A program made the position numbers and the translations under genes. Below the pieces are notes generated by a model. The model had not been told where the DNA came from. It did not search any database and saw nothing but the letters and a program-made list of their open reading frames with translations. From Caenorhabditis remanei (Eukaryota; Nematoda; Chromadorea; Rhabditida; Rhabditidae), in NCBI RefSeq assembly GCF_010183535.1, contig NC_071329.1:13206001-13270000 (forward strand): a stretch of 64,000 nucleotides of DNA, read 5' to 3'. Shown here piece by piece: positions 1 to 13,550 of the stretch. Within the stretch, counting starts at the first letter, position 1. Each line of letters opens with the position of its first letter.

Positions 1-332
1 CTTCAGCATTCGGACGGCATTGTTTGCAGGTGAATGTATAACAGATCATGAATGGAACTCCGCTCGAACTTCTGTAACCATTCCATCAGTGCCGTTCGGT
101 AATGAATAACTGCACTCACAATTCATTGTACTCTTTCAAACACCTTCCATGGAACCATTTCAAGCAGCTGGAGCAGAAAACTTCAACAGATCCCAACTCT
201 CGTTTTCCATCACTGAAAAATTATTTTAAATCGATTCAAACATTTCGGCACAAGTTCGTACCAATAGCAAACACTTGTCGGTGCAGTTTTTGGAGCAGCT
301 TGACGTCCTCTCCCACCTTTCGAGCTTCTCAT
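1..332 (-). CDS. ash-2: ASH-2 homologue, N-terminal part (gene runs off the left edge)
   Basis: Histone H3K4 methyltransferase complex (COMPASS) subunit; only the first three exons are present: 262-332, 120-212 and 1-71, joined by GT-AG introns of 49 and 48 nt that keep frame. The start is the ATG at 332. The protein begins MRSSKGGRGRQ, then reads VCYCDGKRELGSVEVFCSSC, LKWFHGRCLKEYNEL, and GVPFMICYTFTCKQCRPNAE. This follows the atypical PHD/winged-helix start of human ASH2L as I remember it: CYCG, a C-x2-C-x3-WFH-x2-C core, VPFM, then Y-x-F-x-C-K-x-C-x-P. The SPRY domain would lie beyond the edge. It is divergent from the bZIP gene at 721, with 388 bp between the starts. No alignment was run, but the spacing of cysteines and the VPFM block are distinctive. 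Confidence 0.85.
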
Positions 333-720
333 TCTGCTGTAGTTGACCGGAAAAGTTCAAATTATTATATTTTTCAATTTAATATTTTTTTCGTGGCCGA
401 AAAATATCGCCTTTTTTTAGTTCACCGAGACACAACTAATATTCCGGAGTGCGCAGAGAGCAAGCAATTTCTCGGCCAGCGGGCTACAACGTAGATCGGC
501 CACCGACCGCGCCGCACACGCAGCGCTCCCTATTTTCGAAACATTTCGAAAACCCTCCGTCACGTGCACTCTTCCTCACTCTACCGCGAAACTTTTTCCC
601 GGGCAATTTCCGTATTTTCCATTCGTTTCTGGATATTTTTGAATTATATCAATTTCTAATCCTATTCTTTAATTTTTAATTTTTCTCTCGTGTTCCAAAC
701 ACTTCTTGAAAGAAACAATT
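333..720. promoter_or_regulatory. Shared divergent promoter region of ash-2 and the bZIP gene
   Basis: 388 bp lie between two start codons pointing away from each other. It contains a GC-rich patch near 490-530, a CACGTG E-box near 561-566 and pyrimidine-rich DNA up to the bZIP start. Open frames here have no supporting splice signals or recognisable family. Promoter function is inferred from position only. Confidence 0.4.
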
Positions 721-1955
721 ATGATGGGAAACAAGGATTTCAGGTCCGAAGAGGAGCAATTGCTCTCTCTATTGGACGAAACACAGGGTCCATATCCACT
801 CCTGTCTGAACAGGATCCAGTGATATTTCACAACAACTCATACGAAAGTGAGCTATTCATGGAGTACAATCTTGATTTCGGTGGTGAGTCTCCGAGCTCA
901 TCGCTTCAGCATCCGATGAAGGACGAGGAACCAATGTTCCTGACAGAAGCCAAGTTGGAACCATCATGGTTGCTCTCTCCTTCCGAATCCGAGGATCCAA
1001 CAGTTTCGCCGATTCATTATCAAAAGGAGGAGAAGCCGCTGAAGATGCCAACGATTCGACGCTACCCAGTTTCGACATTCAATCCATACTCGAGCGGCCC
1101 TCTAATTAAGGTAAGCTATTTTTTATATACTTTTCCTCAGGAAGAGATGTTTCATCAGTTATTATCAGAATCTGGTTAACTTTCTCAAGACTTTCGAGAT
1201 GTTTTCCGAGAATTTGAAATCTATTCAAATGGGGAATTTAATTGATTTTGAAAAGTACTGATGAGAAATCTCTTTCTTACGCGGTAAGTAAGTGAACTCC
1301 CCCATCCTTGACAAGTACTTATAAACCACATTTCAGGAGCCGAGTAATAGCAGATCTCGTGGAAACAGTATGCACATGTATAGAGATGAAGTAACTAAGT
1401 TCAATAATAAGTTTCCCACCTAGGCACCCCGTCCCTTATACACCAAAAATCATGAGAATATTCCTAATTTCTTTTTTTCAGTCTCCATCGTCAAAGAGAG
1501 GACGCCCCCTGAAGGTGACCAGCAACACGAAAATGGCCAACTATGCCCGCAACTACCGTGAGCAGAAGAAGTCCGAGATGTCAATGATGCAAATGCGCAA
1601 TGCTGAGCTCGAGGCGGAGTTGAGACTCACTCGAGAGGAGAACACCAAAATGAAGAAGGCCCTAACCAATGCAAAGGAGGAGATCGTTCAACTGAAAAAG
1701 GTCATCGACCAAGACTCTCAAATTGCTCGTGTCGTCGCCAACATGGGAGCCCAATCTTCATCGCAACTCGGATACGCTCGCGCCGGAGTCTGTGTCCACG
1801 TTGGATCTCTCGGAACCACTGTCGAAGTATGCAAGCAGTGTGCAGACAATAACCAGCAAAGAATGGACTCTAAGTTCGTCGACGATCTCAATGGAACGGA
1901 ACTCTTTGGAGGCGACTTCAGCGCCTTCGACAATTATCTCAATGGTGATTGCTGA
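721..1955 (+). CDS. bZIP transcription factor, CREBZF (Zhangfei)-like
   Basis: Two exons, 721-1110 and 1482-1955, give 287 residues. The first ATG is at 721 (a second at 724). Residues 1-130 are acidic and serine-rich, fitting an activation domain. Exon 2 opens with a basic region (ANYARNYREQKK, about residues 148-160) and a leucine-type coiled coil to about residue 195. A short tail follows, GVCVHVGSLGTTVEVCKQC. A GVC-x-HV...V-E-x-C-x-x-C tail after the zipper is also found, from memory, in human CREBZF, so I place it in that family rather than C/EBP or ATF4. The basic region lacks a standard N-x2-AA-x2-CR signature, as in CREBZF, so its DNA binding may be atypical. I do not know which C. 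elegans zip gene is the orthologue. Confidence 0.75.
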
Positions 1956-2644
1956 ATTACGGTAAATCACTTACTTATTTTCCAACCTCCTCGAAACGTG
2001 TAGGATTCATTCCCTTCAAAATTTACCAGCCTTATCTACTTATTGTTAAATGTTTTTGTAGATCGCCTATTCCAATGCCTGGGACTCACTACTATCAGTG
2101 ATGAGGCGGAAAATGGTTAGTTTTAGTAGTGCTGAAATCATTGTAATTTTTTCCATTTAACTACAGTATCATTCCTCCACACCCCATCATTGTACAGTGC
2201 GGCGATCGATTCAATATTGGATTAAGGAGTTTTGTGTAAGATGTTGGTGCTTCTCTCAATCTTAAACTACAGGGATCACCTTGGATTCATTGATTCCCCA
2301 AAAAAATTAAATATTTGCAAAATTCGAAGAAAAAAAAAACATTTTCATATATCAAATATTTTGAAATTTTTGATCGATCGTCGCACATCCCCCATTTTTC
2401 TTTTGATTAATTGTAAATTTTTTACCTGTTCTTTTATTCCCAGTTAGTAATTCACTTGTATAAGTTGTTATTGAACAAAAATTATTATTAAAAAATGAAT
2501 AAAAAAAATTGAAAATCTACTACATTTTTATTCTGAATGTTTTTTTTTAAACGTTCTCAACGTTTTTGTTTATCTATGTCTGTTAAAATACTGGGGGTTT
2601 GGACCCGGTTCTAATTCATTTTTACAGCTAAGTACTGTGAAGCC
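1956..2644. other. Intergenic region: bZIP 3' end and start of next gene
   Basis: Holds the 3' untranslated region of the bZIP gene, with an AATAAA at 2498-2503. At 2618-2626 a TTTTTACAG acceptor lies 18 nt before the next ATG and could be a trans-splice site. I see no other gene here. Confidence 0.4.
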
Positions 2645-3737
2645 ATGTCAGCAGAAATGTTCGATATCGTGGTGGAGTACACGGAAAAGGTGTCTTCAAG
2701 GCATTGTTCCCCCACCCCTTCAACTTCCTCATCATCGCCCGCCTCCTCCTCCTCTGCTTCCAGCAGTGGTTCAGCGTCACCCTCAAATGTCGTACGGCAA
2801 AGTACTCGTGTCCGTCGTCTCTCAAAAACTAAAAAGTCTTTGATGACTTCTTTACGGCGGTCTTCGCGCAAAATCTTGACTGGTGAGCTGCCTTCGTCCA
2901 TGTTTGGCTCAATAATCATCATTACAGTGGGCAAAAAGTACGCAAAAAAGTTTACTAGCTCGTCATCGAAGCATCGACTCGTCAAGTATAAGGTGGTTTC
3001 CGAGGGTTCTAATCCTAGTATTTTTGGGGGGGTGTCAACTGAAATTGACGAAAACTTTCAGCATTGCGTTTTAATGAGACCTCTTTCTATAGATTGACAA
3101 GCAATACCAACAGCAGCTCGCAGAAAGCAAAGCCCGGGTCGAGCGATTGAAACGAGAAAGGGAAGATCTGTTGGCGGGGAATAGCCAAACGGCTATTTTG
3201 GTAAGTTGAAGGATCACCGAAAGCAAAATATATCCGGAGTAGAAATTTAGTGCACATTTATTGGAATCTTAAACATCCATAGTTTTCCCCAATTTTTTAG
3301 CAGACAATTACAAACTGGTCCCGAGGGTTTAGTTGCAACCGAACAAATTCTTCATTGTGAGTTGGAAAGTATAGATTATTCGTAAGAAAGTCATGATTTC
3401 AGATAAGACATGTTCCCGTTTGAAATTTGGATAACACAAAAGAAATAGTAATAGGGTTACTTTTCTCAAAGGATGCATGAAAAAATATGGTTCACTCATT
3501 GGTTATTGTCCCGAATAAATTACATAATCATCACCCGAAACACTTTCAGAGTTCTTGATAAAAATGTTTTCTTTTCAGTGTGAAGAGGTGACAACACAAG
3601 CAAGATCGCTGCGCGAATCATATGAGAGACAACGGCCCGGTATTTATCGTGCTGTTTTATCTGCATTTTTGGAACAAGAGGAGGAGGATGATTACGATGA
3701 TGTGGAAGCAGGATTCATTGGCACATTTTACTATTGA
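2645..3737 (+). CDS. Unrecognised basic, coiled-coil protein (189 aa)
   Basis: Four exons, 2645-2882, 2928-2992, 3093-3200 and 3579-3737, join in frame. Residues 1-50 include a serine/proline tract. A very basic stretch follows (STRVRRLSKTKK...LRRSSRK...VGKKYAKKF), then a helix-forming segment, QYQQQLAESKARVERLKRER, and an acidic end (EQEEEDDYDDVE) before GFIGTFYY. The first intron (45 nt, GTGAGC to TTACAG) is a multiple of three with no stop, so retention would only insert 15 residues. The basic middle suggests nucleic-acid or nuclear binding, but I recognise no family. It could be downstream in an operon with the bZIP gene, although the 690-bp gap is long for that. Confidence 0.6.
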
Positions 3738-5600
3738 TCCAGTCTTCGTTGTTTCACTTAATCCGGCCAAATCCAATGTTTTCTCTACAGTATCTCATTT
3801 TCTTCCCTCCTGTGTACTGTAAATAACGGTGGCAAGAGAGCGACGATATTGTTTTGAAATCCTAGTCCATCACATTTTTTGCCTCTCAATTTAGACCGTT
3901 TAGTCGTCATATTTTTATCTTCTGTCGCGACGGTGCAGAGTTTTAAACCCATTCAAAATACGTGTGCGTGTCCGAACGGGAGATTCCGCCTATTCTTGTT
4001 GCTCTCTTCTCACATAACTATGCCAAAAGCAAAGTACAACTTGTGTGTTTGAAAGTCGTAATTATTGTCATTTTTCTCCCCCGGCTTCCCCCCGTAAAAT
4101 GCACTATTCAAATATACGGTTAGGTTGGTAGGCAAAGATCAGGTTAACTATCCTTTCCTTAAAGTTCATATATCATAGTCAAAATTTAAAACAAAAAACA
4201 ACAAAAAAATGAAATAAATGTGAAAGCGTAAATAAAAATTTAAATTTTAAAGTTTTGTTTTTTTTTGTTGTTGGAGCAAAAACGCTGATTTTCCATATGC
4301 TTTTCAAAGTAGTGAAATGATCCAAATCTAGAAAAACTTGAAATAATAAAGTTTAAACATTCAGTTAGATTCTAGAGGAGGATCATTGAAACATGTTTTC
4401 TTTTGGGATTGAAAAAGTTGAACAATTAAATTTTAAAGACGAGTTTTCCTTCTCGTAAATAGTGGCAAACTGTTTTGTTCTTTAAAAAAATTTTATTCAG
4501 GATTTTTAAAAGTTTCCGTGTACCGTGTACCAATGTTCTCGTTTAAATTGTTTAGAGTGTTGGTTCTTATCCGATAGACTTAATTGTGACAATTCATTCA
4601 TTTTTATCTTCTTTGTTGCATTTGTAACTGAACCAGAATTCTAAGCAATGTTCGTTTCGTGAAACTAAGTTTCCTGCAACTTTGAGGTTATACATTTTCT
4701 TTTAATTTATTGCTTTATATTACCCGTTGGCCCGCTTTGGCATCTCTTAACCCACCATTAACGGTGGCTCTTGATATTAATTTCATAGTTGCCTCGGTCA
4801 CGAGGTGTTCTGTGACAGAAGAAGATTAAACGATGCATTTCCATCGCTGGGGAGTTACTCATTTTCACATTTCCTTCATTCGTTGCTCTCATCTGGACCT
4901 TACATGCCAATTTACAAATTTTCATCGGCCCAGGTGAATATTGCTCCAAAAACATGTATTTTCAACAGTAATTTTTAGAAAAGGAGTTTTTGGGGCATTT
5001 TGTGCTTTAATTCGAGTACATTGACGAATTTCAGTAGTTCTACAGTGAATTTAGTGGTAAAAAGTACCTAAACAATATTTTATGTTAAAATTCAAAAAAG
5101 TCATGCTTTCTTGCAAAATTTTCCCCCCGCCCTGCCCTTCGAATGGCGAGTATGATTTTCCTTGAATCTCCATCTATTTAACTCTCTTTCGTTCTCAATT
5201 TCCGTCTATTTTTCGTTCCTTCTGCGCTTCTCTCTCCCAGTATCCTCACTAACTTCAGTAATTTCAGAAATCGGACAAAGACGGCAAGGAGAAGTTTCCG
5301 CGAGCGCTCAGCGAGTCGTCGTCAGTACCATTAATTATATTTTATTTATTTTCCTTAATTTAATAAAATTTAGTGATACAGTTCTTTGGACATGTTTGCA
5401 TAATTTCAGACCGTATTTCTCACTTAACAGATGAAGAGATGGTATATATACAGACAATTATTATTATTGTTCCGTTCTTTCTACTGAATGAACGCAATAA
5501 TTCGAGCCAATTTCTGGAATATTCTAAATGTCAACCAATTATTGAGCGGTATATAAAGACGAAAGAGAATAATTTAATAGCATAAAGAAAGAAGAGAAAT
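3738..5600. other. Intergenic, no supported gene
   Basis: AT-rich spacer of 1.86 kb. It holds the 3' end of the preceding gene (an AATAAA lies near 4212) and presumably the ACBP promoter. Frames at 4758-4955 (-) and 5162-5434 (+) have no recognisable protein or splice support. A short spliced leader-like exon could exist at about 5270-5322 (ATTTCAG acceptor, then GC-richer sequence), but this is weak. Confidence 0.35.
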
Positions 5601-6052
5601 ATGCCGATTTCAGAGCTCGAAAAGGTTTGTTACTAATATGTGAACTAGCTGCTTAAATAGTGTTTACTGATTCAGAAATGGACTGGTCTCAATTTCGAGA
5701 TTGCCGCAGAAGAAATGCGGCGTTTGAAGTCAACTCCTTCTGAAAGAGAGCAAATGAAATTGTACGGACTGTACAAACAAGCACTTCATGGAGATATTCC
5801 CAATGAAGACATCTATCGTAAGTTTTCAAAGTGCTTGATATTACATTCTTTTTCAACAGTTATTTTTAAGCAGTTCCAGCTGGAAATGAACTTGGAATGA
5901 AGAAATATGCTGCGTGGAAAGCTCAAAAAGGGCTCAACTCGGAAAAATGTCGCCAGGATTATGTTACAATCGCCGAGGAAATGATAAAGAAATACGGACG
6001 AAACATTGTTCGTTGTAAGTGGAACAGCGAAGTTTGGTCAGTGGACTATTAA
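5601..6052 (+). CDS. Acyl-CoA-binding protein (ACBP)
   Basis: Cytosolic carrier of long-chain acyl-CoA esters. Exons 5601-5624, 5676-5817 and 5874-6052 join in frame to give 114 residues. Diagnostic blocks are FEIAAEEMRRLKSTPS, the Y-x-x-YKQA segment (LYGLYKQALHGDI), and KKYAAWKAQKGLNSEK, which carry the tyrosines, lysines and KW-x-A-W-type residues that contact acyl-CoA in the family. Canonical ACBPs are about 86 residues. This one extends about 10 residues past the last helix (after KKYGRNIVR), unless the GTAAGT at 6015 is a donor to an unseen exon. An AATAAA near 6070 supports the end given here. Several ACBP paralogues exist in Caenorhabditis and I cannot say which this is. Confidence 0.85.
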
Positions 6053-6534
6053 ATCGTTTTCAAAACTTGAATAAAATAATCATTTCAAACTCTTGTTTAT
6101 TTATGGGTATACGATTACTTTCGAGACCCTTATTGAAGAGCAAGATCGACTAGAAAAGGGATGAAAAAACATGGGGATAGGGTACGGTAGATCACAAAAT
6201 AACTTTTTACAATCATTATCAAAATAATGGAAACTTTGGGAAAATTATGAGACAACCAATGCGGAAAAAATAAGGGGCGTATATGTTCACAACTCATCAT
6301 CACAATTATCAATGAAATTTGACTAGCAATCCGCGGGGAGAAACTTTTAAACATGAAATTGGAAGATATCTGGGATAGTTTGAGGGTGAGAGAAAGTGCA
6401 TAAAACATGAAGGTTGAAACATAGAAAATAGAAATTTGGAACTTCTACATCACGAGACTAATGGCTATTAGCGAAAGTTTAGAAAATGTGAGATGCAGGA
6501 ATAGTATCAATGTTAGAAGAACGGAGGAGACAAT

Positions 6535-8272
6535 CTATTTCGAATAATCAGGATCATCGTGCGCCAGTAGACGAGAATCGTCCTCATCACCCATTGATTC
6601 TTCCGTGATCATTGTCATCTTCCCGAAAATCTTCTCGTACCATGGTTGATTCTCGGCTTGAAGCGTATTGGGAGTTTGAGTAGTTGTAGCAACAACTGCT
6701 GTCGGTTGAATCTGAGAACCATCGACAAGCAAAGTTTCCTCCTCACGAATCAGTGAAAGATCCTGGAAAAAAATATTACAAAGGAAACCGGATGATTCAG
6801 CTTATTACCCTCTTAGTAAGAGGCTTTGATCTATCTTTTTTGGTGGTCCCAGTTTGGTTGCGCTCAACATGATCCTCATTAGCACGAATCATGGCTCCGT
6901 ATGTACGAATGTTTTCCTGAAAATGATCCAGAATATCGACAGATATTGATTTTCCACCAACTGGTTTTCCAAAAATCTTTCCTCCGGCCATCGAAGCCTC
7001 ATAATCAGCCTGATCGATAACAGAAGTCACCTGATCTTTCTGAGAGATTCGACTCTGACAGTGACTCGGAGTCGACCCATGATTTTCCGATGAACCAGTT
7101 GTTAACGATTTCTTTTGTCCAGTTGCCATTTCGATGTTAACCACTTGCATTGGTGGATATACGGCTTTCCCGGCAGCTGTTTTTCCACGTGTAACGGGTT
7201 CTTCACACTGCTCAAACTGATGATGAAGCCGTCTTCTTCCACTTCCGCTGTATCCACTATCAGACATGTCCAGATATCCACCAGCAGACCGACGGCGATG
7301 AAGAGTTCGAGTCAAGTTCACCAGACTTTGGTCTTCTGAATGAGACTCGTCTGGATTAGTGATTTCATCATCACGTGCTGGGGAGATTCTCCCTTGATAC
7401 AAAGCTCGATTGTACTCTAGAAGCGGAAGACCCTGCAAAAATTTAATGTTTTCTTTCCAAATTAATGTATTTAAACCTTCTTCAATTTGTGAATGAATTG
7501 GCATCTTGGACCATACGGGCACTGTCCATACGTTGAAAACTTGTCACACAGCTGAGTTTTGTATTTTGGATGAGCTTTTCCGCGTGGTTGTGATGGCATT
7601 CGCAACTCATTCTCTCCGTGGGCAAACCGACAGGCTTCTCCGTATGGACAGGAACCGTTTCGTTTGTAAGCATCACACAGCGCCGTCTTAAACGCTTCTT
7701 CTTTGCGTTTCTGACGCTGAATCATCTCACGCTCATCGTCGGTCATGGTTTCCCATTGAGCAGAATGACGGCGAAAATGCGAAGAAGAAGTTGATCGTTG
7801 GAGATTATTGAATGACTGGAGTTCAAATATGATAATGTTATTTCACTACAAAACTTACGTCGTCAGCCACTGAAACCGAAGCAGACTTGTTGTTGGAGCG
7901 CCGATATGGCATGCTTCCAGCTTCAATCGGTTCTTCCAAAGACAATTTGTCCATTTCAGGAATTGCAGCTGTTAGGGATGGAAGTACATTCCGATGAGAC
8001 AACGAATGGTGCATTGCCGGAAGAATTTGCGTTTGCGGAAGCATCATTGGCTGCATTTGCGACGTTGGAAAGGCTGAAAATAGAAAACTTTTCAAAACAA
8101 ATAGTAAGAAATTTCACAAACCCTGCTGATACATATTTTTATGATGTGGATAACCGAGAAGTGCATGTTGCGCGTATGCCAGAATACTTGGGTCACATGG
8201 AGCACCCAGAAAATAAGGTGTTTGGGGTTGCTGTTGCTGTTGCTGATGATGCTCTCCGTTTGAAGATTGCAT
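6535..8272 (-). CDS. mex-1: MEX-1-like tandem CCCH zinc-finger RNA-binding protein
   Basis: Maternal RNA-binding protein needed in C. elegans for germ-plasm segregation and blastomere identity. Exons on the minus strand: 8122-8272, 7859-8073, 7477-7815, 6809-7432, 6535-6762 (518 residues). The N-terminus is glutamine-rich. Two C-x8-C-x5-C-x3-H fingers lie at about residues 165-225: CDAYKRNGSCPYGEACRFAH and CDKFSTYGQCPYGPRCQFIH, separated by the MPSQPRGKAHPKYKTQL linker. The sequence after finger 2, GLPLLEYNRALYQGRISPA, and the overall size match my memory of MEX-1 better than PIE-1, POS-1 or MEX-5/6. The long tail is serine-rich and basic, as expected for a regulated low-complexity region. 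A GTTTCAG acceptor lies 12 nt before the ATG, probably for a trans-spliced leader. It is head to head with the PHD-JmjC gene, 860 bp between starts. Confidence 0.88.
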
Positions 8273-9132
8273 CCTTCTCTCTTCCTGAAACACAAATCTT
8301 GCGAAAAGAAGATGAAAAATGTGAAACGAGACGGAACCAGAGAAAAAGCCGAGCTGATTACCGCAATCGATGTTTTGAGAACGAAAAATTGGCGCCAGCC
8401 TACCGTAGTTTTCGAAATCGTTGCGAGAGTTTTCGATTGAGAATCTGTGCGCGCCTTTGAAAATCCCCACTTTCATTTTTTGGCCTATTTTCTTTGGTAT
8501 TTTTCTATTTTTTCCTGCATGCATCAGAAGTTTTTACACATTTCTGATGGATGGGACCAAATTTGGCTCAGTAGTTTTCGAGAAATCGATCAAATTCCGA
8601 AAATTGTGTGGTTTTTTGTTATTTTCCCGAAAACTACCGAGCCAAATTTGGCCCCATCCATCAGAAATGTGTAGAAACTTCTGGCTCATGTTTTAAGCTA
8701 TCATTCGCTTGATAATGTTGAGAAATAAAAGCGCTGATAGATTTTAACGAAATCAAATATGAAAAATCGCCATTTCGACTTGAAATAATATCTGAAACCA
8801 GGATTTTTGCATTGAATAGGTAGATAATGCAGTCAGAATAATTCTAAAACTGAAATTTTCTTACTTCCGACCTTGAGCTGTACGATAAAATTTAAAGTAA
8901 TACAGTTTTAGGCCTGCAAATTTCTCAAATTTTTCATTTCATGAGGGTAGATCAAACATTTCCTTGCAGTTCTTACTCGGAGTCTGGGAGACTGTGCCCG
9001 ATAATATTTGATTTTCAGTTAGTTTTTGTCTAATTTCTGAATAGTTTTGCTGTTTCTTTATCGTTTTTTTTCTTATACTAGCACCTCTTCAAGTTCTCAG
9101 GAAATATCGTTTCGATTTTCAGGGTATCAACA
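8273..9132. promoter_or_regulatory. Divergent promoter region of mex-1 and the PHD-JmjC gene
   Basis: 860 bp between two opposed start codons. It holds the palindrome described separately at 8523-8682 and otherwise AT-rich DNA. Frames inside it (for example 8421-8696, +) fall on the palindrome and are not supported as genes. Confidence 0.4.
8523..8682. repeat. Foldback (inverted) repeat, about 160 bp
   Basis: Arms of about 58 bp (8523-8583 and 8627-8682) are near-perfect reverse complements, sharing for example TTTCTGATGGATGGG and CCCATCCATCAGAAA. The loop is about 43 bp. Size and structure fit a small non-autonomous DNA element. It sits between mex-1 and the JmjC gene, so it may affect their shared promoter. 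Confidence 0.75.
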
Positions 9133-11760
<2,628 letters not shown>

Positions 11761-12817
11761 ACGTCTTCCTCAATTAAAATCGTGCAATCACACACACACG
11801 CACACATCGAAACAATTTTCTTGGTTAATTTTGACATTTAATTCACTTGAAACGTTTTATATTACTTTTTGATCTTTTTTTGTAAACGGCAATAGGCCTA
11901 CGGCATGTATTTAATGATAATAAAAAATTGTGTTCATATCTAATTTTTCAAATGTGTAAAGTGTTGTATTTAACACAGTTCATATTTAATGTTCTAGTCG
12001 TTTACATCATCGTTTCTGCTACTTCTTCTTTTCCTCACGTATTCCAACAGAGATTTTTTTCTCGTTTTGCTAAGACACTTTGGCTTTTTTGGTGTTGTGA
12101 TGTAGGAAAATTTGAAATTCCTCAGTTTCGGCAATTAGGATGAGTTTATTTTTCATAGGATCCCAACTTCCTCTTTCTTAATCATTTCGAAATTCCGTCA
12201 TTTCTATAAGCAATGTTCTGAAACCCGTGAGTCATTCGTGACCCCACCGATTCCGCGGAAGAAAAATTCACCGGAAAATGGGCGGAGTTTCAATTGCAAG
12301 ATCGCCGCGCTATTTTTTCGCGAACTATCTCTTTCACAGATAAATTTTTTATCGATAACCCAATTATGTTGTAACTTTTGAACAAATGAATAGTGTCAAC
12401 TTCAAAGACTCCCACAAGATTAATGCCAGTTCTCTCACAATTGTGTGATTTCAGGCGATTTAAGTTGAGAAAAACCGTGCGGCGAAGTTGTAAAACAGAC
12501 TCCGCCCATTTTTCTTCAGAGTTTTTTTCTTCACAGTTTCTCTTCCGCGGAATCGGTGGGGTCTCCAGTCATTCATGTGACCACAGCAAGGGCGCTCTGT
12601 TGGTTGCAATGCGGCCTCTGCGTCGCGTGTTTCTCTGGCCATTTCTCCCAGCTGACGGGCCCCGTCACGTGCACTTTTTGTCCTCGGTTACACTCTAAAT
12701 TGCCAGTATTTCATCTTTTTGTTCTTTGTTAACCTTCACAATCTTCTACCGATTCCAATACTGCTAAACTTTCATTTTCACAGTCAAAAAGACGGGCGTC
12801 TCATTCGAAAATGGCCG
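11761..12817. other. Intergenic: JmjC 3' end, inverted repeat, upstream region of small gene
   Basis: An AATAAA near 11919 probably ends the JmjC transcript; a short CACACA run is at 11790-11805. The inverted repeat at 12229-12582 is listed separately. No gene is supported; frames at 11928-12143 and 12393-12698 look like chance. Confidence 0.35.
12229..12582. repeat. Imperfect inverted repeat, about 350 bp
   Basis: The left arm (about 12229-12310) contains GACCCCACCGATTCCGCGGA and GGGCGGAGT. The right arm (about 12480-12582) contains the reverse complements TCCGCGGAATCGGTGGGGTC and ACTCCGCCC in mirrored order. The GC-rich arms stand out from the AT-rich surroundings. It resembles a non-autonomous foldback element lying just upstream of the small gene at 12818; a promoter role is possible but not shown. 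Confidence 0.65.
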
Positions 12818-13222
12818 ATGGACACCAATCAACGTCTCAAAATATGGCTTCTAGATCTAGCAGTGAGTATTATTTAATATCATTTTTCAACATGACTTAT
12901 TTTGATTTTTTCGACCCACAGCAATACCAGAACCATAACATTCAGCGGGACCAGAGACGTCAGGAAAGAAATACATTTGCAGTGAGCAATACCTTCACTG
13001 AAGTGAGTAAATTTGTCGTTAAAAATTTTATTAGCATTAATTAAGTAGTAAAATGGAAGACTAATTTTTGAATTTCAGGATAACAAGCCTATCCAAGTTG
13101 TATTTTGTAAATACAACCCACTCCATGTGCTTTCTGTTCGTGATCAAAAAACCCATGAGGAGTCAGAATGCCCGGATCGCTTATGGAACCCGGGCGAGCC
13201 AATAATTAAATATAATGATTGA
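12818..13222 (+). CDS. Small unrecognised protein (89 aa)
   Basis: Exons 12818-12862, 12922-13002 and 13079-13222 join in frame with GT-AG introns. The nearer upstream ATG at 12811 (MADGHQ...) runs into a stop six codons into exon 2 if the same intron is removed. The overlapping ATG at 12818 stays open through all three exons, so I chose it. The product begins MDTNQRLKIWLLDLA and continues with a polar glutamine/asparagine-rich stretch, QYQNHNIQRDQRRQERN. It ends with a more conserved-looking part, KPIQVVFCKYNPLHVLSVRD, then ECPDRLWNPGEPIIKYND. No family is recognised. It lies 328 bp upstream of rab-7 on the same strand and could share an operon with it. Confidence 0.5.
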
Positions 13223-13550
13223 ACAGTATTAATTTCTGGCTACCCTACTAATTATAATTTTCTTGTTTTCTATAGAACTTCTAGGTCTCATTTTCTGTAA
13301 AATTACCTGTAAACTTGTTTTCTAACGGGTACCTCTTCACGCCTATGTTTTATATTTTTATGTTTTTCAGGCTGCTCATCAAAAAAAAACTCATTAGTGT
13401 TCTTTTAATTTATTTGTACGTTTGGTCACTGGTTTCATAACCATGTCAATACTTATTTCACTTTTTATCTTCGATATTTCAATATCGTCTCGTTCTCTAT
13501 TGGGGTTTCAATTCTTTTGTTTTCAGCGAAATATTGCTTCTATCACAACA

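Noticed and set aside
102..494. 130-codon plus-strand frame at the left end
   Set aside because: It is antisense to the first exons of ash-2, whose cysteine pattern and splice sites on the minus strand are convincing.
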